A model generated the notes under the pieces. The model saw only the letters and a list, made by a program, of their open reading frames with translations, was not told where the DNA came from and did no database searches. 64,000 nucleotides of DNA from a virus, in IMG/VR virus record IMGVR_UViG_3300046332_000238, positions 1 to 64,000 of that record; one strand, written 5' to 3'. A program made the translations under genes and the position numbers. Below, piece after piece: positions 24,314 through 32,272 of the stretch. The stretch's first letter is position 1. Each line of letters starts with the position of its first letter.

Positions 24314-24738
24314 TGAAAAACGTATATGAAATTTTTGATGATTTTGAAGAAGCCAAAAACAAAAAAGAACGAATGGCAGTGATTGAAAAAAATCTATCTG
24401 CAACATTGGTTAAAGTTTTGGAACTCACCTTTCATCCGAAATATCAATGGAAAGTAAAAGAACTACCTGAGAACTATAAGTTACCCACTGATATGTTGCC
24501 AGGTATCACACATGACAATCTGAATTCACAATTGCGTAGATTGTATATGTTTGTAGAAGGCGATGCAACAGCAGAAAGTCTATCACCTCGTCGCCAAGAA
24601 GAAATTCTATTGCAGATTTTGGAATCTATTGAACCTCGTGAAGCAGAAGTTATTCTAGGCATCTTCCAAAAAGATTTGGGAGTAAAAGGTCTAGATTATA
24701 AGTTCGTCAAAGAGGCATTCCCTAATCTTATCCCATGA
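24313..24738 (+). CDS. Conserved T4-like phage protein (DUF6433-like)
   Basis: 141 residues, predominantly helical and acidic. The pattern QLRRLYMFVEGDATAESLS then RRQEEILLQILESIEPREAE is one I associate with a family conserved next to rnh in T4-like cyanophages, where its role is unknown. Coupled to both neighbours (ATGA overlaps). Possibly replication or late-transcription related by position only. Confidence 0.6.
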   Translation: MKNVYEIFDDFEEAKNKKERMAVIEKNLSATLVKVLELTFHPKYQWKVKELPENYKLPTDMLPGITHDNLNSQLRRLYMFVEGDATAESLSPRRQEEILLQILESIEPREAEVILGIFQKDLGVKGLDYKFVKEAFPNLIP

Positions 24739-25106
24739 TTAAAAAAGAACGGATCATTATCACTTCTGGTGAGTTTGATCCCTTTACACCTAACGACTTA
24801 AAGTTCCTCAAATATTGCAAATCTAAAGGCGATTGGCTAATCGTTGGCCTTCACACAGATATGTTTTTGGAACTTTGTCGTGGTGGTCACACTTACGATT
24901 ATGAAGATAGAAAAGAGATTGTAAAAAGATTAGGAATTGCAGATGAGATATTTGCGTTCAGTGATGGTGATGGCACCGTCTGTAACTTATTGAAGTTAGT
25001 AAAGTATTGCTACCCAATGTCGGAATTAACTTATATTACTGATATTGATATGCATAATATGCCAGAGATGAAAATCCGAGGTATCACATTTGAGACATTA
25101 AAATAG
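24735..25106 (+). CDS. Cytidylyltransferase-like protein with altered HxGH motif
   Basis: 123 residues of the nucleotidylyltransferase fold (RfaE/TagD-like): GEFDPFTPNDLKFL at about 12-25 is the nucleotide-binding turn, WLIVGLHTD follows, and AFSDGDGTVCNLL lies in the second half. The canonical H-x-G-H is replaced by T-P-N-D, so catalysis may be lost or changed. No C-terminal I-S-S-T-x-x-R motif is present. It may be a degenerate or binding-only enzyme. Confidence 0.65.
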   Translation: MIKKERIIITSGEFDPFTPNDLKFLKYCKSKGDWLIVGLHTDMFLELCRGGHTYDYEDRKEIVKRLGIADEIFAFSDGDGTVCNLLKLVKYCYPMSELTYITDIDMHNMPEMKIRGITFETLK

Positions 25107-25116
25107 GAGCTATAAA

Positions 25117-25308
25117 GTGTCGAAATACGGAAGTCAGTCTCACAAAATTAGAGACTACAACGAAGATGATTATGATTACGAGTACGTTACTAAGAAGAAA
25201 CGTAAGTTAGAGAATGAAGAAGTGAAAAAGTCCAAAAAATATAGTAGGGAAGAAGTAGATTATTACGATCCTGCATATGTCAAAGAAAGTCGCCGTAAAA
25301 TGCGCTAA
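25117..25308 (+). CDS. Small charged protein (GTG start)
   Basis: 63 residues from a GTG with TAGGAG upstream. It is extremely rich in Lys, Glu, Asp and Tyr (DYNEDDYDYEYV, KKKRKLE). Probably unstructured or a nucleic-acid-associated peptide. No family recognised. Confidence 0.5.
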   Translation: MSKYGSQSHKIRDYNEDDYDYEYVTKKKRKLENEEVKKSKKYSREEVDYYDPAYVKESRRKMR

Positions 25309-25316
25309 ATCCATAC

Positions 25317-25368
25317 TGTTGTAAAAAAACAACACTGGAGTTGACAATTATCCTGACTATGTTATAAT
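25317..25368 (+). promoter_or_regulatory. Hairpin-promoter cassette: TGTTGT/ACAACA stem-loop + TTGACA-16-TATAAT
   Basis: The stem-loop (6 bp, A-rich loop) ends 6 nt before a perfect -35 TTGACA, followed after 16 nt by a perfect TATAAT. The next ATG lies only 10 nt after the -10 box, so the transcript would be (nearly) leaderless. One of about ten such cassettes in the window. Confidence 0.8.
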
Positions 25369-25377
25369 GGTCACACT

Positions 25378-25713
25378 ATGATAATATATACAAACTCCAG
25401 AAGTTCCAAGAAAAAGAAGAAACCCAATGCAAAACAGAGGGAATTAGACGATTCTTGGAATAAACTAATGAAGAAATATCCCGAAAAGACCTTGAAAGTT
25501 AAGGCTCCCAAGGTATATTCCATTGCAATCCCTCCAGGTCGAGAAACCGTTAAATATCCTAGTCTAAACAGCAATTATCACGATTGTTCTAAAAAACCTA
25601 CGCCTGTATATACAGGAACTAAGGTCAAGGGCATTGGTACTATGCATAAATCAAACGCTGTTCCTATCTTTTCTGATGAGGAAGCAGTGGATATCGCAAC
25701 AATGAGGAGATAA
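25378..25713 (+). CDS. Conserved phage protein, probably translated from a leaderless mRNA
   Basis: 111 residues: a basic N-terminus (RSSKKKKKPNAKQRE) then a conserved-looking segment with PPGRETVKYPSL and GIGTMHKSNAVPIFSDEEAV that I know from many T4-like and siphovirus genomes without a function. No ribosome binding site exists because the promoter abuts the ATG. Confidence 0.6.
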   Translation: MIIYTNSRSSKKKKKPNAKQRELDDSWNKLMKKYPEKTLKVKAPKVYSIAIPPGRETVKYPSLNSNYHDCSKKPTPVYTGTKVKGIGTMHKSNAVPIFSDEEAVDIATMRR

Positions 25714-25715
25714 CA

Positions 25716-25853
25716 ATGAAGAAATCAAAATTTGTAGTAGAACTAAAGCGTCCGGTGTGTCGAACACCGATCAAACCAGTGACAAAACACAAAAATGTCG
25801 CCGGATATCTAAGGAAAAGCAAGCATCCACTGAAAGTGTCGGAAAATGACTAA
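25716..25853 (+). CDS. Small basic protein
   Basis: 45 residues, AATGAGGAGATAACA upstream gives a good Shine-Dalgarno (GAGGAG). Lys/Arg/Pro-rich (ELKRPVCRTPIKPVTKHK). The next gene overlaps its end (ATG inside the last codons). Unknown function. Confidence 0.5.
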   Translation: MKKSKFVVELKRPVCRTPIKPVTKHKNVAGYLRKSKHPLKVSEND

Positions 25854-26013
25854 CGAAACAATGAAAATGTCGCAAAATAACTTACCTGACCTGTTTAAAG
25901 ACAGTTCCGATTCACTTAAAGAGTTGGAACTGATTAACCGAAAGTGGGTTACTATGTCTTTACATGAAAAAGATCAAGATTGGTATAAAAAACTCAAAGA
26001 AAGTTATGAATAA
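25846..26013 (+). CDS. Small helical protein, unknown
   Basis: 55 residues. LINRKWVTMSLHEKDQDWYK resembles short helical adapters. By size and position near rnh it might be a small late-transcription cofactor, but nothing in the sequence proves it. It overlaps the preceding and following genes. Confidence 0.45.
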   Translation: MTNETMKMSQNNLPDLFKDSSDSLKELELINRKWVTMSLHEKDQDWYKKLKESYE

Positions 26014-26179
26014 ACACTTTTACAGCGAAGTTAAAGAAGTTGGTGATGGAACCGGCGACGTTTCCATTGAATTACCCGAAGAACTGCTGAATGAATTAGG
26101 TTGGGAAGAAGGAACTGTACTAAATTACAAGATTGAAGATGGTTTTGTTACTCTAACCGCAAAAAAAGACAATATATAA
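26006..26179 (+). CDS. AbrB/SpoVT-like DNA-binding domain protein
   Basis: 57 residues starting at the ATG that overlaps the previous stop. GDVSIELPEELLNELGWEEG then VLNYKIEDGFVTLTAK is the swapped-hairpin AbrB fold used by antitoxins (MazE) and transition regulators. Phages of the T4 group often encode such a single-domain protein. Probably a dimeric DNA-binding regulator of phage or host genes. Confidence 0.7.
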   Translation: MNKHFYSEVKEVGDGTGDVSIELPEELLNELGWEEGTVLNYKIEDGFVTLTAKKDNI

Positions 26180-28332
26180 TGCAATTAATTGATTCTAAGT
26201 CCATTCTCGCCAAACTCATGGCGACAGAAAATCTTACCGTCGAACAACGACCAGTAACGACTGCATGTTTTGATGTTAAAAATCGTGTGCTTACTGTTCC
26301 TGTTCTAGATAAAAACATTTCAAGTCAACTTTATGACCTATTCATGGGACATGAGGTTGGCCATGCTTTGTACACACCTCTGGAAAGTATGATGAAGGCA
26401 AGAGCTGACAAAGTAAATATGTCGGTGCTGAATGTCGTGGAAGATTCCCGTATCGAACGTAAAATTAAAAATCGATATCCTGGACTTAGGAATTCATTCG
26501 TTCGTGCATATACCGAACTGATTGAAAAAGATTTCTTTGAAACTGAAGGTAAAGATTGTAATGCAATGAATTTCATTGACCGTATTAATCTCCACTGTAA
26601 AGGTGGTGCAGGCCTGCGTATTCAATTTAATGAAGAAGAACGTGAACTACTTGATGAAGTCGAAACTACTGAAACTTATGATGAGGTAATTGACCTTACT
26701 AATCGCATTTGTGAGTACATGAAGAAACAACAAGAGGAAGAACAGGAAAAAAAGAAGGAACAGAAACAAAAACAGAAGCAAGAACAGGAAGAAGAACAAG
26801 AACAGGAAGAGGACGAAGAAGAAAAAGATGAACCTCAACCGAGTCCAAGTGGTGATGTTGGTGAAGATGAAGAACCAGAAGAAAATGATTCTGAAGATGA
26901 ACCTGAACCACAATCTGATGATGATGATGATGAAGAACCAGAACCTGTTCCCGAAGAAATTCGTTCATACACCGATGATGCATTCCACAAGAATGAAAGT
27001 CAGTTGTATGAAGAACGTCCTGGTGAATATGGTTATGCAAATGTACCAAAAGTGGATATCACCAAAGTAATCTATGACCACAAAGATTTGTGGAAACGGT
27101 ATAAAACAGAAGGACATAATACATCACATGATGAATATCTCCGTCTGAAAAAAGAAAGTAACAAAGTCGTTTCTTACCTTGTCAAAGAATTTGAACTCCG
27201 CAAAAATGCAGATCAAATGAAACGATCCACTGTTGCCAAAACTGGTGACCTGAATATGTCTAAGATTTTCTCTTATCAATTCAGTGAAGATATCTTTAAA
27301 AAGGTTTCTGTCGTTCCTGGTGGTAAGTCACATGGTCTTGTTATGTTTCTTGATTGGTCTGGTTCGATGTGTGACCATTTGAGTAACACTGTGAAACAAC
27401 TAATCAATTTGGTTATGTTTTGCAAGAAGGTTAACATTCCATATGAAGTATATTCGATTGTAGATGCAGCTGACATGTCGCTCGATTATACGCCAGTACC
27501 AAAAACTGGTGATCTGAAAATGCTGGGTTTCTCTTTGATGAATATTCTATCCAGTAGAATGTCTGTCGCTGAATACACTTATGCGGCATCAGCATTAGTA
27601 CAAATGGCAGGTATCGGTTCAAACCGTCGTAATGGTTATGTTCCTCAATGGATGCAACTGAAAGGTACTCCATTAAACGAAGCAATCATTGCTGCAATGG
27701 AAATCGTTCCACACTTCCAGAAGATTAACAAACTGCAAGTAGTCAACACTGTATTCCTTACCGATGGTGAAGGTCGTACATTGGTGCATGTTTATGATGA
27801 CCGTAAAATGTATCCATATGAAACCGGCAAATATGCAGGTATTCTTTGTGCGCCAGATATTACTGCTGGTGGTAAAACACATGTTGTGATTCGTGACACG
27901 GTCAGTAAACACCAAGAGGTTGTGGATGTTACTCGTGCCGCAGGTGGTAGAGGTAACTTTGTCAAAGAACAAACATCAGCATTGATTAAGTTACTGAAGG
28001 CAAGAACCAAATGTAATATCATTGGGTTTTATATTATCTCCGGCAGAGACTTCAACAAAAAGGTATATGATTTCTTTCCAAATACACCAGTTGAAAAAAT
28101 GGAAGTTATTAAAGATAAGTTCAAAAAGGAACGATACACTATTCAAACCAATGCAGGTTTTGATGAGTATTATATCCTAAGATCAAATGCACTAGATACA
28201 GATGAAGAAGCAACACTTAATGTGAGAGACAATCCAACTACTCGTGGTCTTGTAAATGCTTTTTCGAAATATACAAGTAATCGTATAACAAACCGAGTAG
28301 TCTTGAATCGTTTTATTGGATTAATTGCTTAA
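26179..28332 (+). CDS. CobT-like protein: HExxH metallopeptidase-like N-terminus + VWA domain
   Basis: 717 residues. The N-terminal part has MGHEVGHALYTP with HEVGH at 58-62, a zinc-metallopeptidase-like motif. A long E/K/Q- and D/P-rich acidic linker (about 180-270) is followed by a VWA domain whose MIDAS is DWSGSM (about 391-396) and a second acidic motif TDGEGR. This architecture matches CobT-like partners of MoxR/CobS AAA ATPases. The likely AAA partner is the CobS-like gene at 50.9 kb. Such pairs act as chaperone or insertion machines. The cobalt-chelation role of true CobT is not implied. Confidence 0.8.
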   Translation: MQLIDSKSILAKLMATENLTVEQRPVTTACFDVKNRVLTVPVLDKNISSQLYDLFMGHEVGHALYTPLESMMKARADKVNMSVLNVVEDSRIERKIKNRYPGLRNSFVRAYTELIEKDFFETEGKDCNAMNFIDRINLHCKGGAGLRIQFNEEERELLDEVETTETYDEVIDLTNRICEYMKKQQEEEQEKKKEQKQKQKQEQEEEQEQEEDEEEKDEPQPSPSGDVGEDEEPEENDSEDEPEPQSDDDDDEEPEPVPEEIRSYTDDAFHKNESQLYEERPGEYGYANVPKVDITKVIYDHKDLWKRYKTEGHNTSHDEYLRLKKESNKVVSYLVKEFELRKNADQMKRSTVAKTGDLNMSKIFSYQFSEDIFKKVSVVPGGKSHGLVMFLDWSGSMCDHLSNTVKQLINLVMFCKKVNIPYEVYSIVDAADMSLDYTPVPKTGDLKMLGFSLMNILSSRMSVAEYTYAASALVQMAGIGSNRRNGYVPQWMQLKGTPLNEAIIAAMEIVPHFQKINKLQVVNTVFLTDGEGRTLVHVYDDRKMYPYETGKYAGILCAPDITAGGKTHVVIRDTVSKHQEVVDVTRAAGGRGNFVKEQTSALIKLLKARTKCNIIGFYIISGRDFNKKVYDFFPNTPVEKMEVIKDKFKKERYTIQTNAGFDEYYILRSNALDTDEEATLNVRDNPTTRGLVNAFSKYTSNRITNRVVLNRFIGLIA

Positions 28333-28341
28333 GGAGTCTTT

Positions 28342-28545
28342 ATGTTAATTTCAGAATATTATAATGATGGTCGTAGTGCCACAGTAACAAGAGTTGAAAC
28401 TGGTGGTGGTACATATTGGGCTGTGGAACTATTTCTTGATGATAAGTTTTTTAATAAAAGTGTGGCACACAATGTGGAACACGCCGAAGATATTGCAGAA
28501 GATTTTGTCAACCAAACCGGTAGTCCGAGTTTTCTGAGCGAATGA
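28342..28545 (+). CDS. Conserved small phage protein
   Basis: 67 residues with beta-type N-terminus (ATVTRVETGGGTYWAVELF) and acidic helix (AEDIAEDFVNQTG). Good AAGGAG ribosome binding site. Seen in my memory as an unnamed phage family; function unknown. Confidence 0.5.
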   Translation: MLISEYYNDGRSATVTRVETGGGTYWAVELFLDDKFFNKSVAHNVEHAEDIAEDFVNQTGSPSFLSE

Positions 28546-28829
28546 TGATGAACGACCAGATAGAGGAAATTCTTCATATTACACAAGAGGAATGTGCTGA
28601 AGTGGTACAGGCCATTTCCAAGGTTTTTCGATTTGATTTTGATAATAGAAATCCTGTAAATACTCAAAAGACAAATAGAGAACACCTGGAGGAAGAAATA
28701 GGAGACCTCCTCTGTATGGTTGACATTCTCATGGAGAAGTGTATAATATCTGATAGTAACGTGAATAAAGCAAGACATGCAAAACGAGACAAGTTGAAAC
28801 GCTGGTCCAATATCAAGGATTTAAAATGA
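28542..28829 (+). CDS. MazG-like nucleotide pyrophosphohydrolase
   Basis: 95 residues of the all-alpha NTP-PPase fold: QEECAEVVQAISK (E-E-x-x-E) and EEEIGDLLCMVDIL (E-x2-D) are the metal-binding helices. It is the second MazG-like protein here and is more MazG-typical than that at 19 kb. T4-like phages may use MazG to reduce ppGpp or remove non-canonical nucleotides. Confidence 0.78.
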   Translation: MMMNDQIEEILHITQEECAEVVQAISKVFRFDFDNRNPVNTQKTNREHLEEEIGDLLCMVDILMEKCIISDSNVNKARHAKRDKLKRWSNIKDLK

Positions 28830-29083
28830 CACCTAGAGAATTTTGTTTTTGGTTGCAAGGACACCTTTCAACAGGAAATATTGCTACGCCGGTTGTAAGA
28901 GAAAAACTATCCAAAGTTGACATGGATCTTCCTCCGGTTTTCCCCAGTTTTCCTACACCATTCATACCAACACAAGATGTATTTAAGAACTGTTCTAAGT
29001 GTGGGTTATCATTGAGTGGTATCATGAGTTATTCATGTTCACAACCAAATTGTCCAACCGGACTTGGTTCACCAATGTGTTGA
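28826..29083 (+). CDS. Small zinc-binding protein
   Basis: 85 residues. Helical N-terminus (REFCFWLQGHLST), then Cys pairs in FKNCSKCGLSL and YSCSQPNCPTG forming a likely zinc site. Overlaps the MazG-like gene (ATGA). N-terminal F-C-x-W-L-Q-G-x-L is common in small phage proteins of unknown role. Confidence 0.55.
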   Translation: MTPREFCFWLQGHLSTGNIATPVVREKLSKVDMDLPPVFPSFPTPFIPTQDVFKNCSKCGLSLSGIMSYSCSQPNCPTGLGSPMC

Positions 29084-29084
29084 T

Positions 29085-29252
29085 ATGACAAAACGATACT
29101 CCGCAGTATATGACGCTTACTATGATGACGAATCTCTCTTATGGTTGGAAGAAGTCTGTGGAGATAATCGATGTAGTTATTGTTCCGAACGACCAGAGCG
29201 CCCCGAAAAATCCGATCTTGATGATGTAGTTACTTGTGAAGTACCAAAATAA
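29085..29252 (+). CDS. Small acidic C-x2-C protein
   Basis: 55 residues from the ATG two nt after the upstream stop. Acidic with CSYCSERPERPE. Could bind a metal with a partner; unknown function. Confidence 0.45.
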   Translation: MTKRYSAVYDAYYDDESLLWLEEVCGDNRCSYCSERPERPEKSDLDDVVTCEVPK

Positions 29253-29437
29253 TGTCCAGCTTTCATCTATTTGATATCTCGTTATACCAACTGAACCTTT
29301 TCTCGTTCATGTTGGGAATGACTTACACCGTCTGTGGTAGTTTATATCAACGATCTTCAACCAGAACTGTTATCGGTTATTGGATGCTCTTGGGTGCCTA
29401 TTACGCCTTCTTATATTATTCTACACAACCAAAATGA
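29252..29437 (+). CDS. Small membrane protein
   Basis: 61 residues with two hydrophobic segments (about 10-28 and 40-57). The start overlaps the preceding TAA and the end overlaps the next ATG, consistent with a packed early operon. Other frames here are also open, so confidence is limited. Confidence 0.4.
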   Translation: MSSFHLFDISLYQLNLFSFMLGMTYTVCGSLYQRSSTRTVIGYWMLLGAYYAFLYYSTQPK

Positions 29438-29595
29438 ACTTTATACCACTATCTCCTCAATCAATGACAAAAGAAGAATTTATGATTGCATGGGTTTTGG
29501 CTCGTGCTGCCTTTAAAGAAAATTTGGAGGGTATTAACGCTGTTAGAACTGCCGCTGATGTTTATGATGCAATCCAACAACTTAAAGTGAAATGA
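29434..29595 (+). CDS. Small helical phage protein
   Basis: 53 residues: MTKEEFMIAWVLARAAF with the rest helical and acidic. I start at the ATG overlapping the upstream stop. Resembles short N-terminal helices found in other small genes here. Confidence 0.45.
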   Translation: MNFIPLSPQSMTKEEFMIAWVLARAAFKENLEGINAVRTAADVYDAIQQLKVK

Positions 29596-29864
29596 TACCC
29601 GTTTTTATTATTGCTGGTAACCTGCGTGAGTTTGAAGAATTCACTAATAGAAAATACAAAGAACATCCTCCTACAGAACCGTTCCCAAAGTATGTCTATG
29701 TGACCACTGTTGATACACTAAGGGGTTTCCACAATCCACACGGTTTGTTTATTGGTTCATATAAGAGTAGGGGAGATATCCGCGATATTGTTTATCAGAT
29801 TGCAACTAGTTCAATGAATCCAATACCGGATATTATTGTACAATTATGGAATGAAGTGAGATGA
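29592..29864 (+). CDS. Conserved phage protein, unknown
   Basis: 90 residues with strand-turn patterns (IPVFIIAGNLREFEEF; KYVYVTTVDTLRG). Fold may be Rossmann-like (first strand then helix). It overlaps the following SLOG gene, so a joint role is possible. Confidence 0.5.
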   Translation: MIPVFIIAGNLREFEEFTNRKYKEHPPTEPFPKYVYVTTVDTLRGFHNPHGLFIGSYKSRGDIRDIVYQIATSSMNPIPDIIVQLWNEVR

Positions 29865-30289
29865 AAACTATCATTGCCGGTTCCCGAGACTTTACCAATT
29901 GGTCTTATGTCAGTGCTCATCTAAACATCATCATACCACCATGGGAAGAAATCACTGAGGTTGTATCTGGTGGTGCCACTGGGGTTGATGCGCTTGGTGA
30001 ACGATATGCAAAGAAATATAATATTCCTGTGCGGGTTTTCCCCGCTGATTGGGATACTCACAAGGCCGCTGCGGGTCCAATACGGAACAGAGAGATGGCA
30101 GAGTACGCAGATGGATTGATCGCTTTCTGGGATGGTCAATCAAAAGGTACTAAGAATATGATAGAAACTATGGAGAAGAAATCAAAGTGGATCGTAGTAA
30201 TCCGCACTGATATTAAATGGGAGAAAGAGATGGTGAATGGTGTGCCAAAGTTGAATAATGCATTTGGACGATTCGGGGTGTTGGTATGA
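29861..30289 (+). CDS. SLOG-family protein (DUF2493-like)
   Basis: 142 residues. KTIIAGSRDFTNW at the N-terminus, VVSGGATGVDALGERYA (about 34-50) and VRVFPADWDTHKAAAGPIRN are the hallmark nucleotide-ligand motifs of SLOG/YspA-like proteins. SLOG domains bind nucleotide-derived ligands and occur in toxin and signalling systems; in phages they may sense or process such signals. Confidence 0.78.
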   Translation: MKTIIAGSRDFTNWSYVSAHLNIIIPPWEEITEVVSGGATGVDALGERYAKKYNIPVRVFPADWDTHKAAAGPIRNREMAEYADGLIAFWDGQSKGTKNMIETMEKKSKWIVVIRTDIKWEKEMVNGVPKLNNAFGRFGVLV

Positions 30290-30438
30290 GCGACGATATT
30301 AAAGAACTCATTCTGATGCGAATGGATCGTCTGTATCAAGAACTACCCATTGAGTGGTGTGGGTATGCTTTGAGTGCTATTGAAGATATTGAGAAATTAT
30401 TGTATTCCGTTGAGGACGCTCCTGAGAAAAAAATTTAG
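30286..30438 (+). CDS. Small protein, unknown
   Basis: 50 residues: MSDDIKELILMRMDRLYQE..., helical and acidic. Starts with ATGA overlap. Last clear plus-strand gene before the convergent minus-strand block. Confidence 0.45.
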   Translation: MSDDIKELILMRMDRLYQELPIEWCGYALSAIEDIEKLLYSVEDAPEKKI

Positions 30439-30619
30439 GAGAGAAAAGATAGAAAATTTAGTGGATGCTTGGGAGCTCCAGAAAATAAATTTTGGAGAAA
30501 AAGAGTTTGACCAGGTGGTGCTTTTTATTAACTTCATACACACTATACCATGCACCCCCTATAACCCCATAACACTGCTCATCCGCTAGTGCCCGCTAGT
30601 GCTCACCACCAACCACTGC
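30439..30619. other. Intergenic convergence zone
   Basis: Between convergent units. A further plus-strand reading (VDAWELQKINFGEKEFDQVV) is open but lacks a convincing start; only an in-frame GTG about 19 nt after AGGAG exists, so I do not call it. The right part is C-rich and has a repeat CCGCTAGTGC/CCCGCTAGTGCTC. No clear hairpin with T-tract was found. Confidence 0.4.
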
Positions 30620-30790
30620 TCAACCCCAGCCCAAGTCCTCCTCCGAACGAGCATCCGAATAAGCCTGTGCCGCAATTCGAGTTTCCACCAAGTCCATATA
30701 ATATTCGAAGTCCTCTAGCGATACAGTGCCCGCCTGTATTGCTGCAAATATATCAGAGCGACTGGAGTATTGTATATCGGTTTTAGTCAT
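30620..30790 (-). CDS. Small protein, unknown (minus strand)
   Basis: 56 residues from an ATG with GAGGAG just upstream: MTKTDIQYSSRSDIFAAIQA..., helical, acidic. The 5-nt gap to the upstream gene's stop shows it is co-transcribed with it. Confidence 0.55.
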   Translation of the reverse strand: MTKTDIQYSSRSDIFAAIQAGTVSLEDFEYYMDLVETRIAAQAYSDARSEEDLGWG

Positions 30791-30794
30791 TTTG

Positions 30795-30950
30795 TTACTC
30801 CTCTTCCATTTCTTCTGTATCAATACCGACCACACTGTCCACGCCATCCAGACCATACAGGCGAGTGATGATATTGTTTTCCATTTGAGTGGCATCCTCA
30901 TATGAGTCCGCTTCTACTTGTACTGCCACGTTAATAGTGTATGTTGCCAT
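30795..30950 (-). CDS. Small beta-strand protein, unknown (minus strand)
   Basis: 51 residues: ATYTINVAVQVEADSYEDAT, a single-strand-rich domain ending in an acidic tail EEMEEE. AAAGGA precedes the ATG. Transcribed from the TTGCCA/TATAAT promoter immediately upstream. Confidence 0.55.
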   Translation of the reverse strand: MATYTINVAVQVEADSYEDATQMENNIITRLYGLDGVDSVVGIDTEEMEEE

Positions 30951-30993
30951 TTTATTGTGTCCTTTTGTTATCACTTTGTTAGTCAATGAAACC

Positions 30994-31021
30994 ATTATAC
31001 GCTGTGGCAGGATAATGGCAA
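30994..31021 (-). promoter_or_regulatory. Early-type promoter (minus): TTGCCA-16-TATAAT
   Basis: Read on the minus strand, the same architecture as the plus-strand early promoters, 43 nt upstream of the two small minus-strand genes. Confidence 0.75.
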
Positions 31022-31029
31022 CCACTATT

Positions 31030-31263
31030 TTACAGATATTCTACCACTTCCAGCACGTCCACTGGTTGACCTAATTCGGACTCAGCATAACCTAACTGGT
31101 CAAAACCTAACAGCAGAGCGCGCTCTTTGGAGAAATCATATTCCTTGGCCAGCCGTACGGACTCAGCATCCACATAAGCCAGCACGTCTTTTACCGAACC
31201 GAAAACACCCAACAGGTCCGAACCCTCATAATCATTGAAACCTACCAGCGAGAATACTTTCAT
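31030..31263 (-). CDS. Small protein, unknown (minus strand)
   Basis: 77 residues: MKVFSLVGFNDYEGSDLLGV followed by a helix and a second strand (ALLLGFDQLGYAESELG). AAAAGGAC precedes the ATG. I chose the internal Met because the upstream in-frame extension falls in the promoter. Confidence 0.55.
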   Translation of the reverse strand: MKVFSLVGFNDYEGSDLLGVFGSVKDVLAYVDAESVRLAKEYDFSKERALLLGFDQLGYAESELGQPVDVLEVVEYL

Positions 31264-31294
31264 TTTTTTGTCCTTTTCTTTAGTTGATGAAACC

Positions 31295-31322
31295 ATTATA
31301 CTGGTCTGGAGGATATTGTCAA
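31295..31322 (-). promoter_or_regulatory. Early-type promoter (minus): TTGACA-16-TATAAT
   Basis: Perfect -35 and -10 on the minus strand, 32 nt before the small gene. The -35 overlaps the 3' end of the next upstream gene. Confidence 0.8.
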
Positions 31323-31972
31323 GCGGCTTTCAGCATAATAACCTTTTTCATTTTGTGGCCGTGGGACGGATATGCAATGGTCTCCACGGTCTTGTCATAG
31401 CAAGCACGGCAACCATTACACTTGCCATCGGTTTCATAGGCACCGCATGGCTTAGTGCCTGCTGGTGGAGTGGTACCCATTGGGTATATCACTGAACCGT
31501 GGACGCCTTTGGTGAATTCACCTACAACCGAATCAGCAGAGAAGCGAACCATTACATTGTCAAGCGCTTGCATTTTCGCTATGATGGCATTGAATTTTGG
31601 AAACTTAGCCATGCGAGTGGGCAACCAGTGTTTTACCTGTGGAGTAGCTTCCATAACAGCAAGCATTTTCTCTGCCAAGTCCACCGAATACATATCACCA
31701 GAATCGAACCAGCGGAAGAATTTCTGCTTTTTCAGTGATGATACCATATCAGCAACAAAACCTTCACGCTTCCAGTCCTCCTTGTTGAATTCACGGGGAG
31801 CCTTGACGGTCTTGAAAGCATACATGCCAGTGGTTGCATAGCAGCCAGAGCAAGCGTCAACCAGTTTGCCATTGGCACCGATTGAACCAGGACAGGTGTC
31901 CAGTGCTTGCAGGGACCAGGACAGGATGCCATCCAGCTTGGAAGTTTTGGAGAGTTTCAAAGTGGTTTTCAT
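31319..31972 (-). CDS. GP88-domain protein (minus strand)
   Basis: 217 residues. DACSGCYATTGMYAF (about 39-53) and KFFRWFDSGDMYS (about 85-97), together with late Cys in GKCNGCRACYDK, match the gene product 88 family known from mycobacteriophages and many others. The three Cys clusters suggest a metal or Fe-S site. Function is not known. A private promoter lies upstream. Confidence 0.7.
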   Translation of the reverse strand: MKTTLKLSKTSKLDGILSWSLQALDTCPGSIGANGKLVDACSGCYATTGMYAFKTVKAPREFNKEDWKREGFVADMVSSLKKQKFFRWFDSGDMYSVDLAEKMLAVMEATPQVKHWLPTRMAKFPKFNAIIAKMQALDNVMVRFSADSVVGEFTKGVHGSVIYPMGTTPPAGTKPCGAYETDGKCNGCRACYDKTVETIAYPSHGHKMKKVIMLKAA

Positions 31973-32005
31973 AATTTTGCTTTCGTTTCTTTAGTGTATG
32001 GTGTT

Positions 32006-32033
32006 ATTTTACAGGAGACCAGGTTATTGGCAA
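32006..32033 (-). promoter_or_regulatory. Early-type promoter (minus): TTGCCA-16-TAAAAT
   Basis: Matches the family, with TAAAAT at -10; 34 nt before the GP88-like gene. Confidence 0.65.
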
Positions 32034-32037
32034 CAGC

Positions 32038-32238
32038 TTATTTGCCAGTCATAAAATCAACCTGGTCTTGCATTTCCTGCAACACCTTTGGATTTTGCGC
32101 CATCAACCGCTGCAGCAGACCCATAGCGTAACCAAAACCGAAGGCGGCCTGTCCTTCATCGGACATATCATTCACGCGGTTACGGATGGCTGCTTCTAAC
32201 TGAATTGATACTGCTCTTGCTTTTTCTACGTTTTTCAT
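32038..32238 (-). CDS. Small helical protein (minus strand)
   Basis: 66 residues: KARAVSIQLEAAIRNRVNDM then GFGYAMGLLQRLMAQ; all helical. AAAGGT precedes the ATG. It heads the minus-strand block and has its own promoter. Unknown function. Confidence 0.55.
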   Translation of the reverse strand: MKNVEKARAVSIQLEAAIRNRVNDMSDEGQAAFGFGYAMGLLQRLMAQNPKVLQEMQDQVDFMTGK

Positions 32239-32272
32239 TTTTTACCTTTCGCTTTATCTAATCAATACAGCC

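Noticed and set aside
26647-27070. Long open frames on both strands across the acidic region of the CobT-like gene
   Set aside because: They arise from the GAA/GAT-rich repeats coding for the acidic linker; products are low-complexity Phe/Leu/His strings with no start signals.
30374-30589. Open frame with a protein-like stretch after the last plus-strand gene
   Set aside because: No start codon with a usable ribosome binding site; it begins inside the preceding gene and ends in C-rich intergenic sequence.
31455-31841. Plus-strand frame of 128 codons opposite the GP88-like gene
   Set aside because: It is the complement of a gene with recognisable Cys motifs and its own promoter; no family features on the plus strand.
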